Shown: positions 16,993 through 27,111, counted from the first letter of the stretch. The stretch: DNA of 64,000 bases from Paracoccus yibinensis (GCF_030846195.1 NZ_JAVCWH010000001.1:248001-312000); one strand, 5' to 3'. Notes: generated from the letters alone by a model not told the origin. Numbers and translations: made by a program.

Positions 16993-17909
16993 CCGTCATC
17001 TATGACCGCGTGGCCCTGATCGGGCTGGGCCTGATCGCCGGGTCGATGGCCCATGCGATCCGCGAAAACGGTCTGGCACGCGAGGTGGTGGGCTATGCCC
17101 GCAGCGCAGAGACCCGCGACATTGCCCGCGATATCGGCTTGTGCGACCGCATCACCGACAGCGCGGCCGAGGCTGTAGCCGATGCCGACCTGATCGTGCT
17201 GGCCGTCCCGGTGGGCGCGATGGGTGCCGTCGCGGCCGAAATCGCGCCGCACCTGAAACCCGGCGCGACCGTCACCGACGTGGGATCGGTCAAGCAATCG
17301 GTGATCGATGCAGTGTCCCCGCATATCCCTTCGGGCGTTCATTTCGTGCCGGGACATCCCCTGGCGGGAACGGAACATTCCGGTCCCCGGTCAGGCTTCG
17401 CCAGCCTGTTCCAGAACCGCTGGTGGCTGCTGACGCCCCTGCCCGACAGAGATTCAGAGGCCGTTGCGCGCCTGTCCGATCTGGTCCGCGCCATGGGGGC
17501 CAAGACCGACAACATGGAGCCTGCGCATCACGATCTGGTTCTGGCCGTGACCAGCCATGCGCCGCATCTGATCGCCTTCACGATGGTGGGCGTCGCCGAC
17601 CACCTGCGCCGCGTTACTGACGAAGAAGTGATTCAGTATTCCGCCGCCGGGTTCCGGGACTTCACGCGGATCGCGGCCAGCGACCCGACGATGTGGCGCG
17701 ACGTCTTCCTGCACAACAAGGAAGCGACGCTGGACATCCTGGGCCGCTTCACCGAGGAACTGTTTGTCCTGCAACGCGCCATCCGCATGGGCGACGGGCA
17801 GCAGCTGTTCGACTATTTCAGCCGCACCCGCGCGATCCGCCGCGGCATCATCGAGGCGGGCCAGGATACGGCTGCGCCCGATTTCGGCCGTGTCAGCCCT
17901 GCACGCTAG
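16989..17909 (+). CDS. tyrC: Prephenate/arogenate (cyclohexadienyl) dehydrogenase
   Basis: Oxidative decarboxylation step to tyrosine. 306 residues. NAD(P)-binding motif IGLGLIAGSMA near the N-terminus, then VLAVPVGAM, DVGSVKQSV and the substrate loop PGHPLAGTEHSGP with the catalytic histidines. C-terminal helical domain includes LAVTSHAPHLIAF. No chorismate mutase or ACT domain, as in the stand-alone TyrC type. Translationally coupled to hisC. The last 17 bases overlap the convergent DUF2125 gene. Confidence 0.94.
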   Translation: MTVIYDRVALIGLGLIAGSMAHAIRENGLAREVVGYARSAETRDIARDIGLCDRITDSAAEAVADADLIVLAVPVGAMGAVAAEIAPHLKPGATVTDVGSVKQSVIDAVSPHIPSGVHFVPGHPLAGTEHSGPRSGFASLFQNRWWLLTPLPDRDSEAVARLSDLVRAMGAKTDNMEPAHHDLVLAVTSHAPHLIAFTMVGVADHLRRVTDEEVIQYSAAGFRDFTRIAASDPTMWRDVFLHNKEATLDILGRFTEELFVLQRAIRMGDGQQLFDYFSRTRAIRRGIIEAGQDTAAPDFGRVSPAR

Positions 17910-18888
17910 GGTGCGGCCAGACCGGCGCAGGGCCGATCGGGATCCCGCCCAGATACATCTGCCCGTCCCGCATCTCGACCGGGATGCGCAATTGCCCCTG
18001 CGGCGCGGGCGGCATGGGCGGATGGCCGGGAATAGGCGGACCCGAGAAATCCGCCTGTCCGATGCGGTTCAGCATTGCCCGCACCAGCAGTCGGACCCGT
18101 GGCGGCAATACCCCCTGATCGACCGCGCCTTCCAGCATCGCACCCGCATCGCTGGCATAGATCGCCAACCGCCCCTCGGCCCGGCCATCGGCGCCCTTGT
18201 GGACCAAGCCCACGACCCGCAGCCGGAAGCGGCGGGCATCGATGTCCAAGCCGTCCGTCAACACGCCCTGCACAACGGGTTCCATTTCCGCACCGGCCAG
18301 ACCCAACGGCCGGTCCAGCCACAGGCGCAATCCGCCGGATAGCGCCGCAAGCTGTGGCAAGCGCAGATCGGGCAGGTCGGCCTGGAGGTGGTAAGGGACA
18401 CCCTCTGCCCGGTCATCGGGAACAGCCCGCACCGTGATCCCGCCCGGTCCCGACAAGGGCGCGCCATCCAGGGCGAGGCCTGCAAACCGGGCCTCAAGCC
18501 GTCGAAGACGTCCGCCGATCGGCGACAGGCGCAGGCGGGCCGTCGCCTGGGTCAGTTCCAACCGCCGTTGCCCGGCTGTCGTGTCCAGCAAGGCGGTGTC
18601 GGGCAGGATCGCGCGCGCGGTCAGGGGCGCCCAGGGGGTCACCCAGGCATCCAGGCTGGGCAGCGTCACGGCACCCGCCTGCACCGGCACCGTCAAACCC
18701 TGCAGCGCAAGCCCCAGCCGCCATGGGCCGGGCTGTCCTGCCACGGTTTCTGCCTGCACATGCCTGCGGGCCTGCGATACCAGCAAAGGCTCGGCCGCCA
18801 GCCACGATCCGGCCAGCAGCAGCACGATCAGTATCGGCAGACTTGCCCGTCCCATCAGCCCGTCATTTCCCCGGCGGCGCCCTTTCAT
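17893..18888 (-). CDS. DUF2125 protein, envelope-anchored
   Basis: 331 residues. N-terminal membrane segment or signal (LPILIVLLLAGSWLAAEPLL), then a long beta-rich, Leu/Arg-rich periplasmic domain matching the alphaproteobacterial DUF2125 pattern (GLALQGLTVPVQAG; GGLRLWLDRPLGL; proline-rich end with MYLGGIPIG). Function unknown. Start taken at 18888 (MKGRRRG); a second ATG at 18855 (MGRASLP) would leave just the signal. Converges on tyrC and diverges from the ChaC-like gene. Confidence 0.72.
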   Translation of the reverse strand: MKGRRRGNDGLMGRASLPILIVLLLAGSWLAAEPLLVSQARRHVQAETVAGQPGPWRLGLALQGLTVPVQAGAVTLPSLDAWVTPWAPLTARAILPDTALLDTTAGQRRLELTQATARLRLSPIGGRLRRLEARFAGLALDGAPLSGPGGITVRAVPDDRAEGVPYHLQADLPDLRLPQLAALSGGLRLWLDRPLGLAGAEMEPVVQGVLTDGLDIDARRFRLRVVGLVHKGADGRAEGRLAIYASDAGAMLEGAVDQGVLPPRVRLLVRAMLNRIGQADFSGPPIPGHPPMPPAPQGQLRIPVEMRDGQMYLGGIPIGPAPVWPHPSVQG

Positions 18889-18932
18889 CCTGATACACGC
18901 TGTCCTAACCTGTGGTGAAGGGGTTCGGGCGG

Positions 18933-19490
18933 ATGCGAAAGATTGATTGGGTCTTCGGTTACGGATCGCTGATCTGGGATCCGGGTTTTGCCCCGGCAGA
19001 GACGGCGCGGGCCTGGACGACCGGCTATGCGCGCAGCTTCTGCCTGCGGTCGATCCAGCATCGCGGCACCAGGACACGGCCCGGCCTGGTGCTTGGCCTT
19101 GACGAACAACCGGACGCCGAATGCAGCGGCCTGGCGCTGCGCATCCCCGATCACGACCATGACGAGGTGCTGGCCTATCTTCGCGCGCGCGAACTGGTGA
19201 CCGACGCCTATCAGGAAGCGATCCTGCCCCTGCGGCTGGAAGACGGCCGCCGGGTCGAGGCCCTGGCCTATGTCATGCGTCGCGACCACGTTCAGTATGC
19301 GGGCGGGCTGCCCCTGTCCGAACAGGCAAGGATCATCGCCCATGCCCATGGCGGGCGCGGTCCGAATGCCGAATACCTGTTCAATACCGCAGCCCATCTG
19401 ACGCTGATCGGGCTTGGCGATGCGACGCTGGATCATCTGACAGACGAAGTGCGCAAGCTGCTGGAAAGGGACGGAAACTGCAGCACCTGA
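18933..19490 (+). CDS. ChaC-like gamma-glutamylcyclotransferase
   Basis: Predicted to cleave glutathione or gamma-glutamyl peptides to 5-oxoproline in the cytoplasm. 185 residues. The N-terminal WVFGYGSLIWDPGF (5-18) is the substrate-binding loop diagnostic of ChaC. The central YLRARELVTDAYQEA carries candidate catalytic glutamates, and LFNTAAHLTLIGLGD is the usual C-terminal segment. ATG at 18933 preferred, with GAAGGGG nine bases upstream, over a GTG at 18912. Single gene. Confidence 0.88.
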   Translation: MRKIDWVFGYGSLIWDPGFAPAETARAWTTGYARSFCLRSIQHRGTRTRPGLVLGLDEQPDAECSGLALRIPDHDHDEVLAYLRARELVTDAYQEAILPLRLEDGRRVEALAYVMRRDHVQYAGGLPLSEQARIIAHAHGGRGPNAEYLFNTAAHLTLIGLGDATLDHLTDEVRKLLERDGNCST

Positions 19491-19566
19491 CGTTAGGATC
19501 GCTTGGCAAGCGAAAGGCCGCACCCTACACTTGGCCGAACAGTCTCGGCCATGGGAAGGCGACCAG

Positions 19567-20931
19567 TTGAGCGAACCATCCAGCAGCCATGGGCGCGACG
19601 CGTCCAGTCTTGGACAACGGATCGGCCCGGCGCAGCGCCGGATCACGGCCACGCGCTCCGCCTATGCCGGGCCTTCCAATCCCCACTTCTCGCAGCCCAT
19701 CCGCCAGATCGTGATGATGGTCACGGTCCTGGCCCTGGTGCTGGCGGGCGGCTGGGTGGCGTATGGCCGGATCCTTCCGATCTTTCAGGCGAACCTTTGG
19801 CTGAACGGGGTGATTCTGGGCGTCTTCGCGATCGGAGTGCTGGCCTGTTTCTGGCAGGTCGGCCAGTTGATCCGTTCGGTCAGCTGGATCGAACGCTTTG
19901 CCGAACGCCGCCACCGCGCCGTCGAGAAAGGGATCGCCGCGCGGGGCGAGGCGGATACCAGCGACCAGCCGCCGCGCCTTCTGGCACCGCTGGCTGCCCT
20001 TCTGGGCACGCGCGGTCCGGCGGGCGGCGTCATCTCGACCGGGGCCGCGACCTCGATTTTGGATTCTGTGGCCACGCGCATCGACGAACTTCGCGACATC
20101 ACGCGATACCTGTCGAACCTGCTGATCTTCCTGGGGCTTCTTGGCACATTCTATGGCCTGGCGACGACCATCCCCGCCGTCGTGGAAACCATCCGAACCC
20201 TTGCCCCGCAGGAAGGGGAAAGCGGCATCCAGGTCTTCGACAAGCTGATGAGCGGGCTGGAAGCGCAGCTTGGCGGCATGGCCACGGCCTTTTCGTCCTC
20301 GCTGCTGGGGCTTGCCGGATCGCTGGTCGTAGGCATGCTGGAACTGTTCGCCACCCATGGCCAGAACCGTTTCTATCGCGAACTTGAAGAATGGATGTCG
20401 GGCTTCACCCGCGTCGGCATGGCCGGGTCAGAGGGCGACGCGGTCGACCAGGCAGCCCTGGCCGGGTTTCTGGAACACATGGCGGGCCAGATGGACCGCC
20501 TGCAACAGTTCCAGGCCGAACGGGATCTGCAACGCGACGAAGCCGCCGCGATGGCCGACGAACGCGTGGTCGTGATGGCCCAGGCGGTGGAGGCCCTGAT
20601 CCAGCGCGGCGAAACGGAACGCGAGACGTCCTTGTCACGCACGGCCTCGTTGACCGAGGCATTGTCGCGCCTTGCCGACGGTCAGGACCGGCTGGTCGAT
20701 CTGGCGCGGGCGCAGGCTGAACGCCCTGTGTCGCAGCCCCTCGACATGTCGGGGATCGAAGCTGCCCTGAACCGTCTTTCCGCCGATCTGACCGAGGGCC
20801 GCGACGAGATGGTGGCAGAACTGCGGTCCGATATCCTGGTCCTGACCCGCGCGGTCCGGGCTGCGCGCTTCAACGATCCGTTCCGCGACGACCTGCTGCG
20901 CGATCCCCTGGTCTCTCGCGAGAGGAGCTGA
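19567..20931 (+). CDS. ExbB/MotA-like ion-channel subunit with cytoplasmic tail
   Basis: Inner-membrane protein of about 454 residues. Four hydrophobic segments (IVMMVTVLALVLAGGW; GVILGVFAIGVLACFW; LLIFLGLLGTFYGLATTIPA; AFSSSLLGLAGSLVVGML) match the MotA/TolQ/ExbB core, the last two being the conserved channel pair. The C-terminal 200 or so residues are hydrophilic, helical and Glu/Arg/Gln-rich, predicted cytoplasmic. TTG start at 19567 (SEPSSSHG) has GGAAGG seven bases upstream; TTG at 19531 is an alternative. Three bases separate it from the OmpA-like partner, so they form a pair. Not a flagellar MotA; closest architecture is the ZorA/stand-alone motor class. Role unknown. Confidence 0.8.
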   Translation: MSEPSSSHGRDASSLGQRIGPAQRRITATRSAYAGPSNPHFSQPIRQIVMMVTVLALVLAGGWVAYGRILPIFQANLWLNGVILGVFAIGVLACFWQVGQLIRSVSWIERFAERRHRAVEKGIAARGEADTSDQPPRLLAPLAALLGTRGPAGGVISTGAATSILDSVATRIDELRDITRYLSNLLIFLGLLGTFYGLATTIPAVVETIRTLAPQEGESGIQVFDKLMSGLEAQLGGMATAFSSSLLGLAGSLVVGMLELFATHGQNRFYRELEEWMSGFTRVGMAGSEGDAVDQAALAGFLEHMAGQMDRLQQFQAERDLQRDEAAAMADERVVVMAQAVEALIQRGETERETSLSRTASLTEALSRLADGQDRLVDLARAQAERPVSQPLDMSGIEAALNRLSADLTEGRDEMVAELRSDILVLTRAVRAARFNDPFRDDLLRDPLVSRERS

Positions 20932-20934
20932 GGC

Positions 20935-22614
20935 ATGGCATTGCGCCGCGCCGCCGCAGGGCATCGCTTTACCAGCAACATCTGGCCGGGCTTCGTGGAC
21001 GCCTTGGCCACCCTTCTGATGGTGCTGGTCTTCGTGCTGACCATCTTCACCGTCATGCAATCGGTGCTGCGCGATCAGATCACAGACAAGGACGACACCA
21101 TCACGGAACAGGGCGAGACCATTACGCAACAGGGCGCGGTGATTTCCAGCCAGGAACAGCGGCTGGAAGAACTGGGCCGGCAGGTTGCAGCCCTGGGTCA
21201 GGCCCTGACTGCGTCCGAGGATCGCGAAACCACCTTGCAGGGCCGCCTGGACGATGCCGAAGCCGAAGCCCGCGACAGGGCGGCCCGGATCACCCGGCTG
21301 TCCACGCAACTGGAAACCAGCCAGGGCGAACTGGCGCAGGCCCGCTCTCGCCTGACGGATTTCGAGGCCGAGGTGGCGGCCCTGATGGCCGCGCGCGTGG
21401 CCGACCGGGAACAGGCCGATGCCCGCCAGCAGCAGATGCAGACGCAACTGAGCGAACAGCAAAGCCGCGCCAGTGCCGCCGAACTGGCGGTCGCAGCGGC
21501 GCGGCAGGAAATCGACGCGCAGGCAGAACAGGCCCGTCTGGCAGCGGCAAGGAGAGAGGCACTGGAGGCGCTGACCACCGATTTGCGCAGGCAGAACCAG
21601 GAAGCGACGGCACGGGCCGATGCCTTGCAGGCCGAACTGACCGAGGCCGAAGCCATCCGCCTGACCGAGGCCGAGGCGGCCCGCGCCCTGCGCGAACGGC
21701 TGGAGCGGGCCGACGCCGAACTGACCGCGATGACCTTGTCGCTTGAAGAAAGCCGCAAGCGGGCCGAGGAAACCCTGACCCTGCTGGCCGCGGCCGAGGC
21801 GGCACGCGATCAGGCGACCGCTCAGGCCCAGCAGAACCTGACCGAGGCCCAGCGGCAGGCTGCCCTGCTTGCGACCGCGCAGAAGGCGCTGAGCGAGCAG
21901 ACGGCCCTGTCGGAGGATGGCCAGCGAAGGGCCGCCCTGCTGAACGAGCAGGTGGCATCGCTGACGGCGCAACTGGGGTCCTTGCAGGCCCTTCTGGATG
22001 CAGCGGGTGACGAACAGCGGCAGGCGGAACTGCGGGTCGAAGACCTGGGGCAGCAACTGAACGCCGCGCTGCTGGTTGCCGCCGAGGAAAAGGACCGCCG
22101 CCTGACCCTGGAGGAACAGGCCCGCCAGCGAGCCGAGGAAGAAGCGCGCGATCTGGCCCGATACCGGTCGGAATTCTTCGGGCGCCTGTCCGAAATCCTG
22201 TCGGGGCGTGAAGGCGTGCAGGTCGTGGGCGACCGTTTCGTCTTTCAGTCCGAGGTCCTGTTCCCCCCGGGCGAGGCCACGCTGTCCCCGGCAGGCCAGG
22301 AACAGGTCGCGCGCGTCGCGCGGATGCTGTCCGATATTGCCGACGAGATCCCTCCCGAGATCGACTGGATCATCCGCGTGGATGGTCATACCGACAGCAC
22401 CCCCTTGTCGGGAACAGGCCGCTATCGGGACAATTGGGAACTCAGCCAGGCGCGTGCATTGGCCGTGGTGCGCTACATGATCGACCAGTTGGGCTTTCCG
22501 TCGAACAGGCTTGCCCCGGCAGGCTTTGCCGACACTCGCCCGATCTCTGCCGGGAATACCCCCGAGGCACTGGCATCGAACCGCCGGATCGAATTGAAGC
22601 TGACCGAACGCTGA
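20935..22614 (+). CDS. MotB/OmpA-like peptidoglycan-binding motor subunit with very long coiled coil
   Basis: 559 residues. Short cytoplasmic N-terminus, one membrane helix (about 20-42, FVDALATLLMVLVFVLTIF) with an Asp at 22 in the position of the MotB proton-binding Asp, then about 360 residues of continuous heptad-like coiled coil (48-410, rich in Ala, Glu, Gln, Arg). The C-terminal OmpA-like domain (about 425-559) has VDGHTDSTPL, NWELSQARALAVV and NRRIELKL. ATG at 20935 after AGAGGAGCTGAGGC. The coiled coil is far longer than in MotB, TolR or ZorB. Encoded right behind the channel subunit; presumably a proton-driven envelope motor. Confidence 0.82.
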   Translation: MALRRAAAGHRFTSNIWPGFVDALATLLMVLVFVLTIFTVMQSVLRDQITDKDDTITEQGETITQQGAVISSQEQRLEELGRQVAALGQALTASEDRETTLQGRLDDAEAEARDRAARITRLSTQLETSQGELAQARSRLTDFEAEVAALMAARVADREQADARQQQMQTQLSEQQSRASAAELAVAAARQEIDAQAEQARLAAARREALEALTTDLRRQNQEATARADALQAELTEAEAIRLTEAEAARALRERLERADAELTAMTLSLEESRKRAEETLTLLAAAEAARDQATAQAQQNLTEAQRQAALLATAQKALSEQTALSEDGQRRAALLNEQVASLTAQLGSLQALLDAAGDEQRQAELRVEDLGQQLNAALLVAAEEKDRRLTLEEQARQRAEEEARDLARYRSEFFGRLSEILSGREGVQVVGDRFVFQSEVLFPPGEATLSPAGQEQVARVARMLSDIADEIPPEIDWIIRVDGHTDSTPLSGTGRYRDNWELSQARALAVVRYMIDQLGFPSNRLAPAGFADTRPISAGNTPEALASNRRIELKLTER

Positions 22615-22625
22615 ATGCGCCACCG

Positions 22626-23651
22626 TCAGACAGATTGCTTATCCCGATCCGGGACGCCGGCCAGCCGCTTCATGTGGTGTTCGATCTCCGCGTTCACCTC
22701 GGCCCCGACCAGAACGATGGTGGCGGCCAGCCAAAGCCACATCATCAAGCCGACGACCGCCCCCAGGGACCCGTAGGTCTCGTTGTAGTTGGCGAAATTC
22801 GCCGCATACCAGCTGAACAAGACCGAGGTGATGACCAGCGTCACGGCCGCCAATACCGCACCCGGCGATATCCAGCGCCAGCGGGGATCGGGCGCATCCG
22901 GCCCCCAGCGGTACAGCGCGGCAAGGGCCAGGATCAGCACTCCGAACATGATGGGCCAGCGGATCAGCCCCACCCAGCTTTTTGTGGCGTCAGTCAAGGG
23001 CAGCATCTCCAGCAGGATCGGGATCACCGCAATCGTGCCCAGCATCAGCAGGATCATGACCAACCCCCCCAGGGTAAAGGCCATCGAGACAAGGTTGAGG
23101 CGCAGGAAACCACGGGTCTCGGTCTTGTAGAATGCCAGGTTCAAGGCTGACAGCATCGCCTTCATCCCGCCATTGGCCGAATAGAAGGCAACCAGCAGCC
23201 CTGCGACACCGGCCAGCGACAAGGCGGTTCCGGGCGAGGACGTGATGGCGGTAACCTGATCCCTGATGATGTCCAACGCCCCCTCGGGCAGGAAGCTCTC
23301 CAGCATGTCCAGGTGGCCGGCGATCGTCGCCGGGTCAGCCACAAGGCCATAGATGGACACGAAGGCCGTCAAGGCGGGAAACAGCGAAAGCAGGCCGAAA
23401 AAGGTTATCCCTCCTGCGACGGCCGTCACCCGGTCAACGCCGATCTGAGACATCGTTGCCTGGGCAATCGCCATGACGTCGGCCCATCGCAGATCGCGAA
23501 GTCCGACGTCCTTGCCCGCCAACCGCCCGGCCGCGGATTTCGGGGCGGCCTTGCTTCGCGGGTCTCCCTTCATTCCGAAGCGGCGGCGGGTCGGGTTGTC
23601 CAGGTCGCCGAACAATGCGTCAAGAACGCCGGGCGTATTGCTTCGCATCAC
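22626..23651 (-). CDS. YihY/BrkB-family inner-membrane protein
   Basis: 341 residues, about six membrane helices. Family marks include FFGLLSLFPALTAFVSIYGL near residue 85, FYSANGGMKAMLSALNLAFY and the C-terminal NYNETYGSLGAVVGLMMWLW. Formerly called ribonuclease BN, which was a mis-assignment; now regarded as a membrane protein of unclear, perhaps transport, role. Preceded by about 70 hydrophilic residues. The upstream gene ends 21 bases away on the same strand, so they are likely an operon. Convergent with the motor pair, 11 bases apart. Confidence 0.88.
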   Translation of the reverse strand: MMRSNTPGVLDALFGDLDNPTRRRFGMKGDPRSKAAPKSAAGRLAGKDVGLRDLRWADVMAIAQATMSQIGVDRVTAVAGGITFFGLLSLFPALTAFVSIYGLVADPATIAGHLDMLESFLPEGALDIIRDQVTAITSSPGTALSLAGVAGLLVAFYSANGGMKAMLSALNLAFYKTETRGFLRLNLVSMAFTLGGLVMILLMLGTIAVIPILLEMLPLTDATKSWVGLIRWPIMFGVLILALAALYRWGPDAPDPRWRWISPGAVLAAVTLVITSVLFSWYAANFANYNETYGSLGAVVGLMMWLWLAATIVLVGAEVNAEIEHHMKRLAGVPDRDKQSV

Positions 23652-23672
23652 ATGGTCCGCCTCATCAGGGGA

Positions 23673-24389
23673 TCAGAGCCGGTGGGTCCGGTCGTCGCCG
23701 TCCGAGTGGCGAGGATGACCGGGTTGTTCCCCCCGCAGAGCAGACCGCAACTGATCGGCCGCGCCCGCGAATTCCTGGACGATCTCGGTCGCCTGGCCTG
23801 CCACGCTGCGGAAGCTTTCGACCGCCAGCGCCATGGACTTCGCCACGCCTTCCAGGCTCTCGGACAGTTTGGTCGATGTCTCGATCAGGCTCTCCGCAAA
23901 ATTGCGCTTTCGCGCCTTCGAAGGCTTGAACGAGGACGTGGCTGACCGGCGCTGCGCCGCGTCCGCCCGCAGGCGGGCGATCTCTTGGCGGTCCTCGCGG
24001 TCTTGGGCACGGACACGGCGGCGCATCGCCTCGCGCTCGTCCTCGTCCATGCGGGCGAAATGCGGCGGGGTATGGTGGCGCGTCTGGCCGGAGGGTGAGT
24101 CGTCTGAAATTGCCTCGGCAATCTTGCGAACGGCCAGCACGGCCGCCGCGGTCCCGCCCGCGACGCCAAGCGCGATCCCGCCCCAGACCGCGATCTTCGT
24201 GCCGGTCGCAGGGCTGGGATAGGCCGAACGTCCGTCCGGCGAAACGCGGCCCGACGGAATCACCCGGCGGGCGTGGGGCGTTCCATGCGGCACATGATGG
24301 CCTTTGGGAACGGGACGCGGGCCAAAACGGGTTTCGCTGGTGTGATCGGCTTCGGTCATGGGGCGGCTATCGTCATCTGTGGGGTGCAT
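23673..24389 (-). CDS. Hypothetical single-helix membrane protein
   Basis: 238 residues, no family recognised. One hydrophobic segment (KIAVWGGIALGVAGGTAAAVLAV, roughly 66-88), preceded by a Pro/His/Arg-rich tail and followed by a charged helical region (EDEREAMRRRVRAQDREDRQ) and a C-terminal stretch with phasin- or chemoreceptor-like heptads (SLIETSTKLSESLEGVAKSM). ATG at 24389 follows GGAGAGAAAAG. Probably co-transcribed with the YihY-like gene. Divergent from purB. Confidence 0.6.
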   Translation of the reverse strand: MHPTDDDSRPMTEADHTSETRFGPRPVPKGHHVPHGTPHARRVIPSGRVSPDGRSAYPSPATGTKIAVWGGIALGVAGGTAAAVLAVRKIAEAISDDSPSGQTRHHTPPHFARMDEDEREAMRRRVRAQDREDRQEIARLRADAAQRRSATSSFKPSKARKRNFAESLIETSTKLSESLEGVAKSMALAVESFRSVAGQATEIVQEFAGAADQLRSALRGEQPGHPRHSDGDDRTHRL

Positions 24390-24533
24390 CTTTTCTCTCC
24401 GGTCTTGTCGGATTGATCTGTCCACCAACAGCTTGCGCGGCGGGAATGTTCCCGCCGGGCCGCGATGCCCATCGAAAACTTGCCCCCGCGTCATCAGCCC
24501 GCTATGCCCGCCTCAACCGGAAAAGAGGCCCTC

Positions 24534-25847
<1,314 letters not shown>

Positions 25848-25879
25848 CCTTTCGTAAACCGGATATTAGGAAAGCCCTG

Positions 25880-25909
25880 CCAGATTGACCGCATGAGAGG
25901 TCGATCTGG
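25880..25909 (+). other. Inverted repeat just upstream of the FliG-like start
   Basis: CCAGATTGACC (25880-25890), 8-base loop, GGTCGATCTGG (25899-25909): 11 pairs with one T-G wobble. No U run follows, so it is not a normal terminator for purB. It ends 7 bases before the ATG at 25917 and would cover the ribosome site as RNA, or could be an operator as DNA. The alternative ATG at 25893 lies in its loop. Confidence 0.6.
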
Positions 25910-25916
25910 TGGGACC

Positions 25917-26927
25917 ATGACGATACATACGGGACTGAGCCAGCGGCAGAAGGCGGCGGTGATCGTGCGCCTGCTTCTGGACGACAACGAGGCGTCCAGC
26001 CTGTCTCGGCTGGACAGCGAAAGCCAGACCCTTCTGGCCGAGGAAATGGCGGGGATGGAACTGATCGACCGCCAGACCCGGGACGCCATCATCACCGAAT
26101 TCTGCGACCGGCTGGAATCGGTCGGCGTCACCTTTCCGGGCGATCTGGACGGGACGCTGGCCATGCTGGGGGCGCAGCTTTCCGAAGACAGCACGGACCG
26201 GCTGCGGCGGCGCGCAGCCGTATCGGGGCGCGGCGATCCCTGGCCCCGCATCGCGGCCCTGCCCGCCTCTGTTATCGAAGCCCTGGCCAAATCCGAGGCG
26301 GTCGAGATGGTGGCCCTGATGCTGTCCAAGCTGCCTGTGGAACGCGCCTCGGAACTGTTCGTCGGATTGCCCCGCGAACGGGCACGGGCCGTTGCGCAAG
26401 CCATGTCCATGACGGCGGGCGTGACGCCCGAATCGCTGCATCGCGTCGGTCTGATCCTGCTGCAGGCGGCCGAGGCCCTGCCCCGGCCTGCCATCTCGAC
26501 CCCTGCAACGGACCGGATGGGGGCTATCCTGAATTTCGCGACGGCTGACCTGCGCGACGACGTGCTGAACAGCCTCGACACTCACGATGCGGATTTCGCC
26601 GGCAATGTGCGCAAAGCGATCTTCATCTTCGCCCATATCCCTGCCCGCGTCCTTCCCCGCGACGTGCCCCGGATCGTGCGCGAGGTCGAACAGCCGGTCC
26701 TGGTCCGCGCCTTGGCCGCACAGGCCGAGGCCGAGGCCGCAGCCGCCGAATTCATCCTGTCGAACCTGTCGCAGCGCATGTCCGACGGCCTGAGAGAGGA
26801 GCGCAACGACCTGGGCAAGCTGCGGGCATCGGATATCGAGGAAGCCATGAACGAGGTCGTCAGCGCGATCCGCCGCCTTGAGGAAGCCGGAGAGATAACG
26901 CTGATCCTGCCCCAGGATGAGGACTGA
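25917..26927 (+). CDS. FliG-like flagellar motor switch homologue, solitary
   Basis: 336 residues with all three FliG regions: N-terminal (LSQRQKAAVIVRLLLDDNEA), middle (FATADLRDDVLNSLDTHDAD) and C-terminal torque-type helix set (FILSNLSQRMSDGLREERND, then RASDIEEAMNEVVSAIRRLE). The EHPQ motif that binds FliM in normal FliG reads EAVE (127-130), so HPQ is lost. No other flagellar gene is present. Start at 25917 (MTIHTGLSQ) or 25893. Could be the switch protein of an unlinked flagellum, or a repurposed FliG. Confidence 0.75.
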   Translation: MTIHTGLSQRQKAAVIVRLLLDDNEASSLSRLDSESQTLLAEEMAGMELIDRQTRDAIITEFCDRLESVGVTFPGDLDGTLAMLGAQLSEDSTDRLRRRAAVSGRGDPWPRIAALPASVIEALAKSEAVEMVALMLSKLPVERASELFVGLPRERARAVAQAMSMTAGVTPESLHRVGLILLQAAEALPRPAISTPATDRMGAILNFATADLRDDVLNSLDTHDADFAGNVRKAIFIFAHIPARVLPRDVPRIVREVEQPVLVRALAAQAEAEAAAAEFILSNLSQRMSDGLREERNDLGKLRASDIEEAMNEVVSAIRRLEEAGEITLILPQDED

Positions 26928-26967
26928 GCCTGCTTGCGCGGCTGCCCTGCCCGTTTGATAACAGGCC

Positions 26968-27111
26968 ATGACCAACGCCATCGCCATCCTGCTTCTGCTT
27001 GCTGTCCTGGGACTGATCGTCGCCGATCATCTTTGGCTGCAATGGCAGGTGCCGTTGGCGATCGCCAGGACGATGGACGGTTTCATCGAATATCTCAGCT
27101 TCTGGCGCTAA
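26968..27111 (+). CDS. Tiny membrane protein (47 residues)
   Basis: Open frame [20 protein letters not shown] followed by [19 protein letters not shown] and a short tail ending YLSFWR. One membrane helix at the N-terminus and an aromatic amphipathic end. The ATG follows AACAGG, and the frame fills the gap between the FliG-like gene and gap. I believe similar short proteins precede gap in related bacteria, but this cannot be verified here. No function known. Confidence 0.5.
   Translation: MTNAIAILLLLAVLGLIVADHLWLQWQVPLAIARTMDGFIEYLSFWR

Noticed and set aside
19567..24389. A Zorya anti-phage system built on the MotA/MotB-like pair
   Set aside because: Zorya needs ZorC plus ZorD or ZorE next to ZorAB. 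The neighbours here are ChaC, YihY and a one-helix membrane protein, and the coiled coil is unlike ZorB. Only the motor part resembles it.
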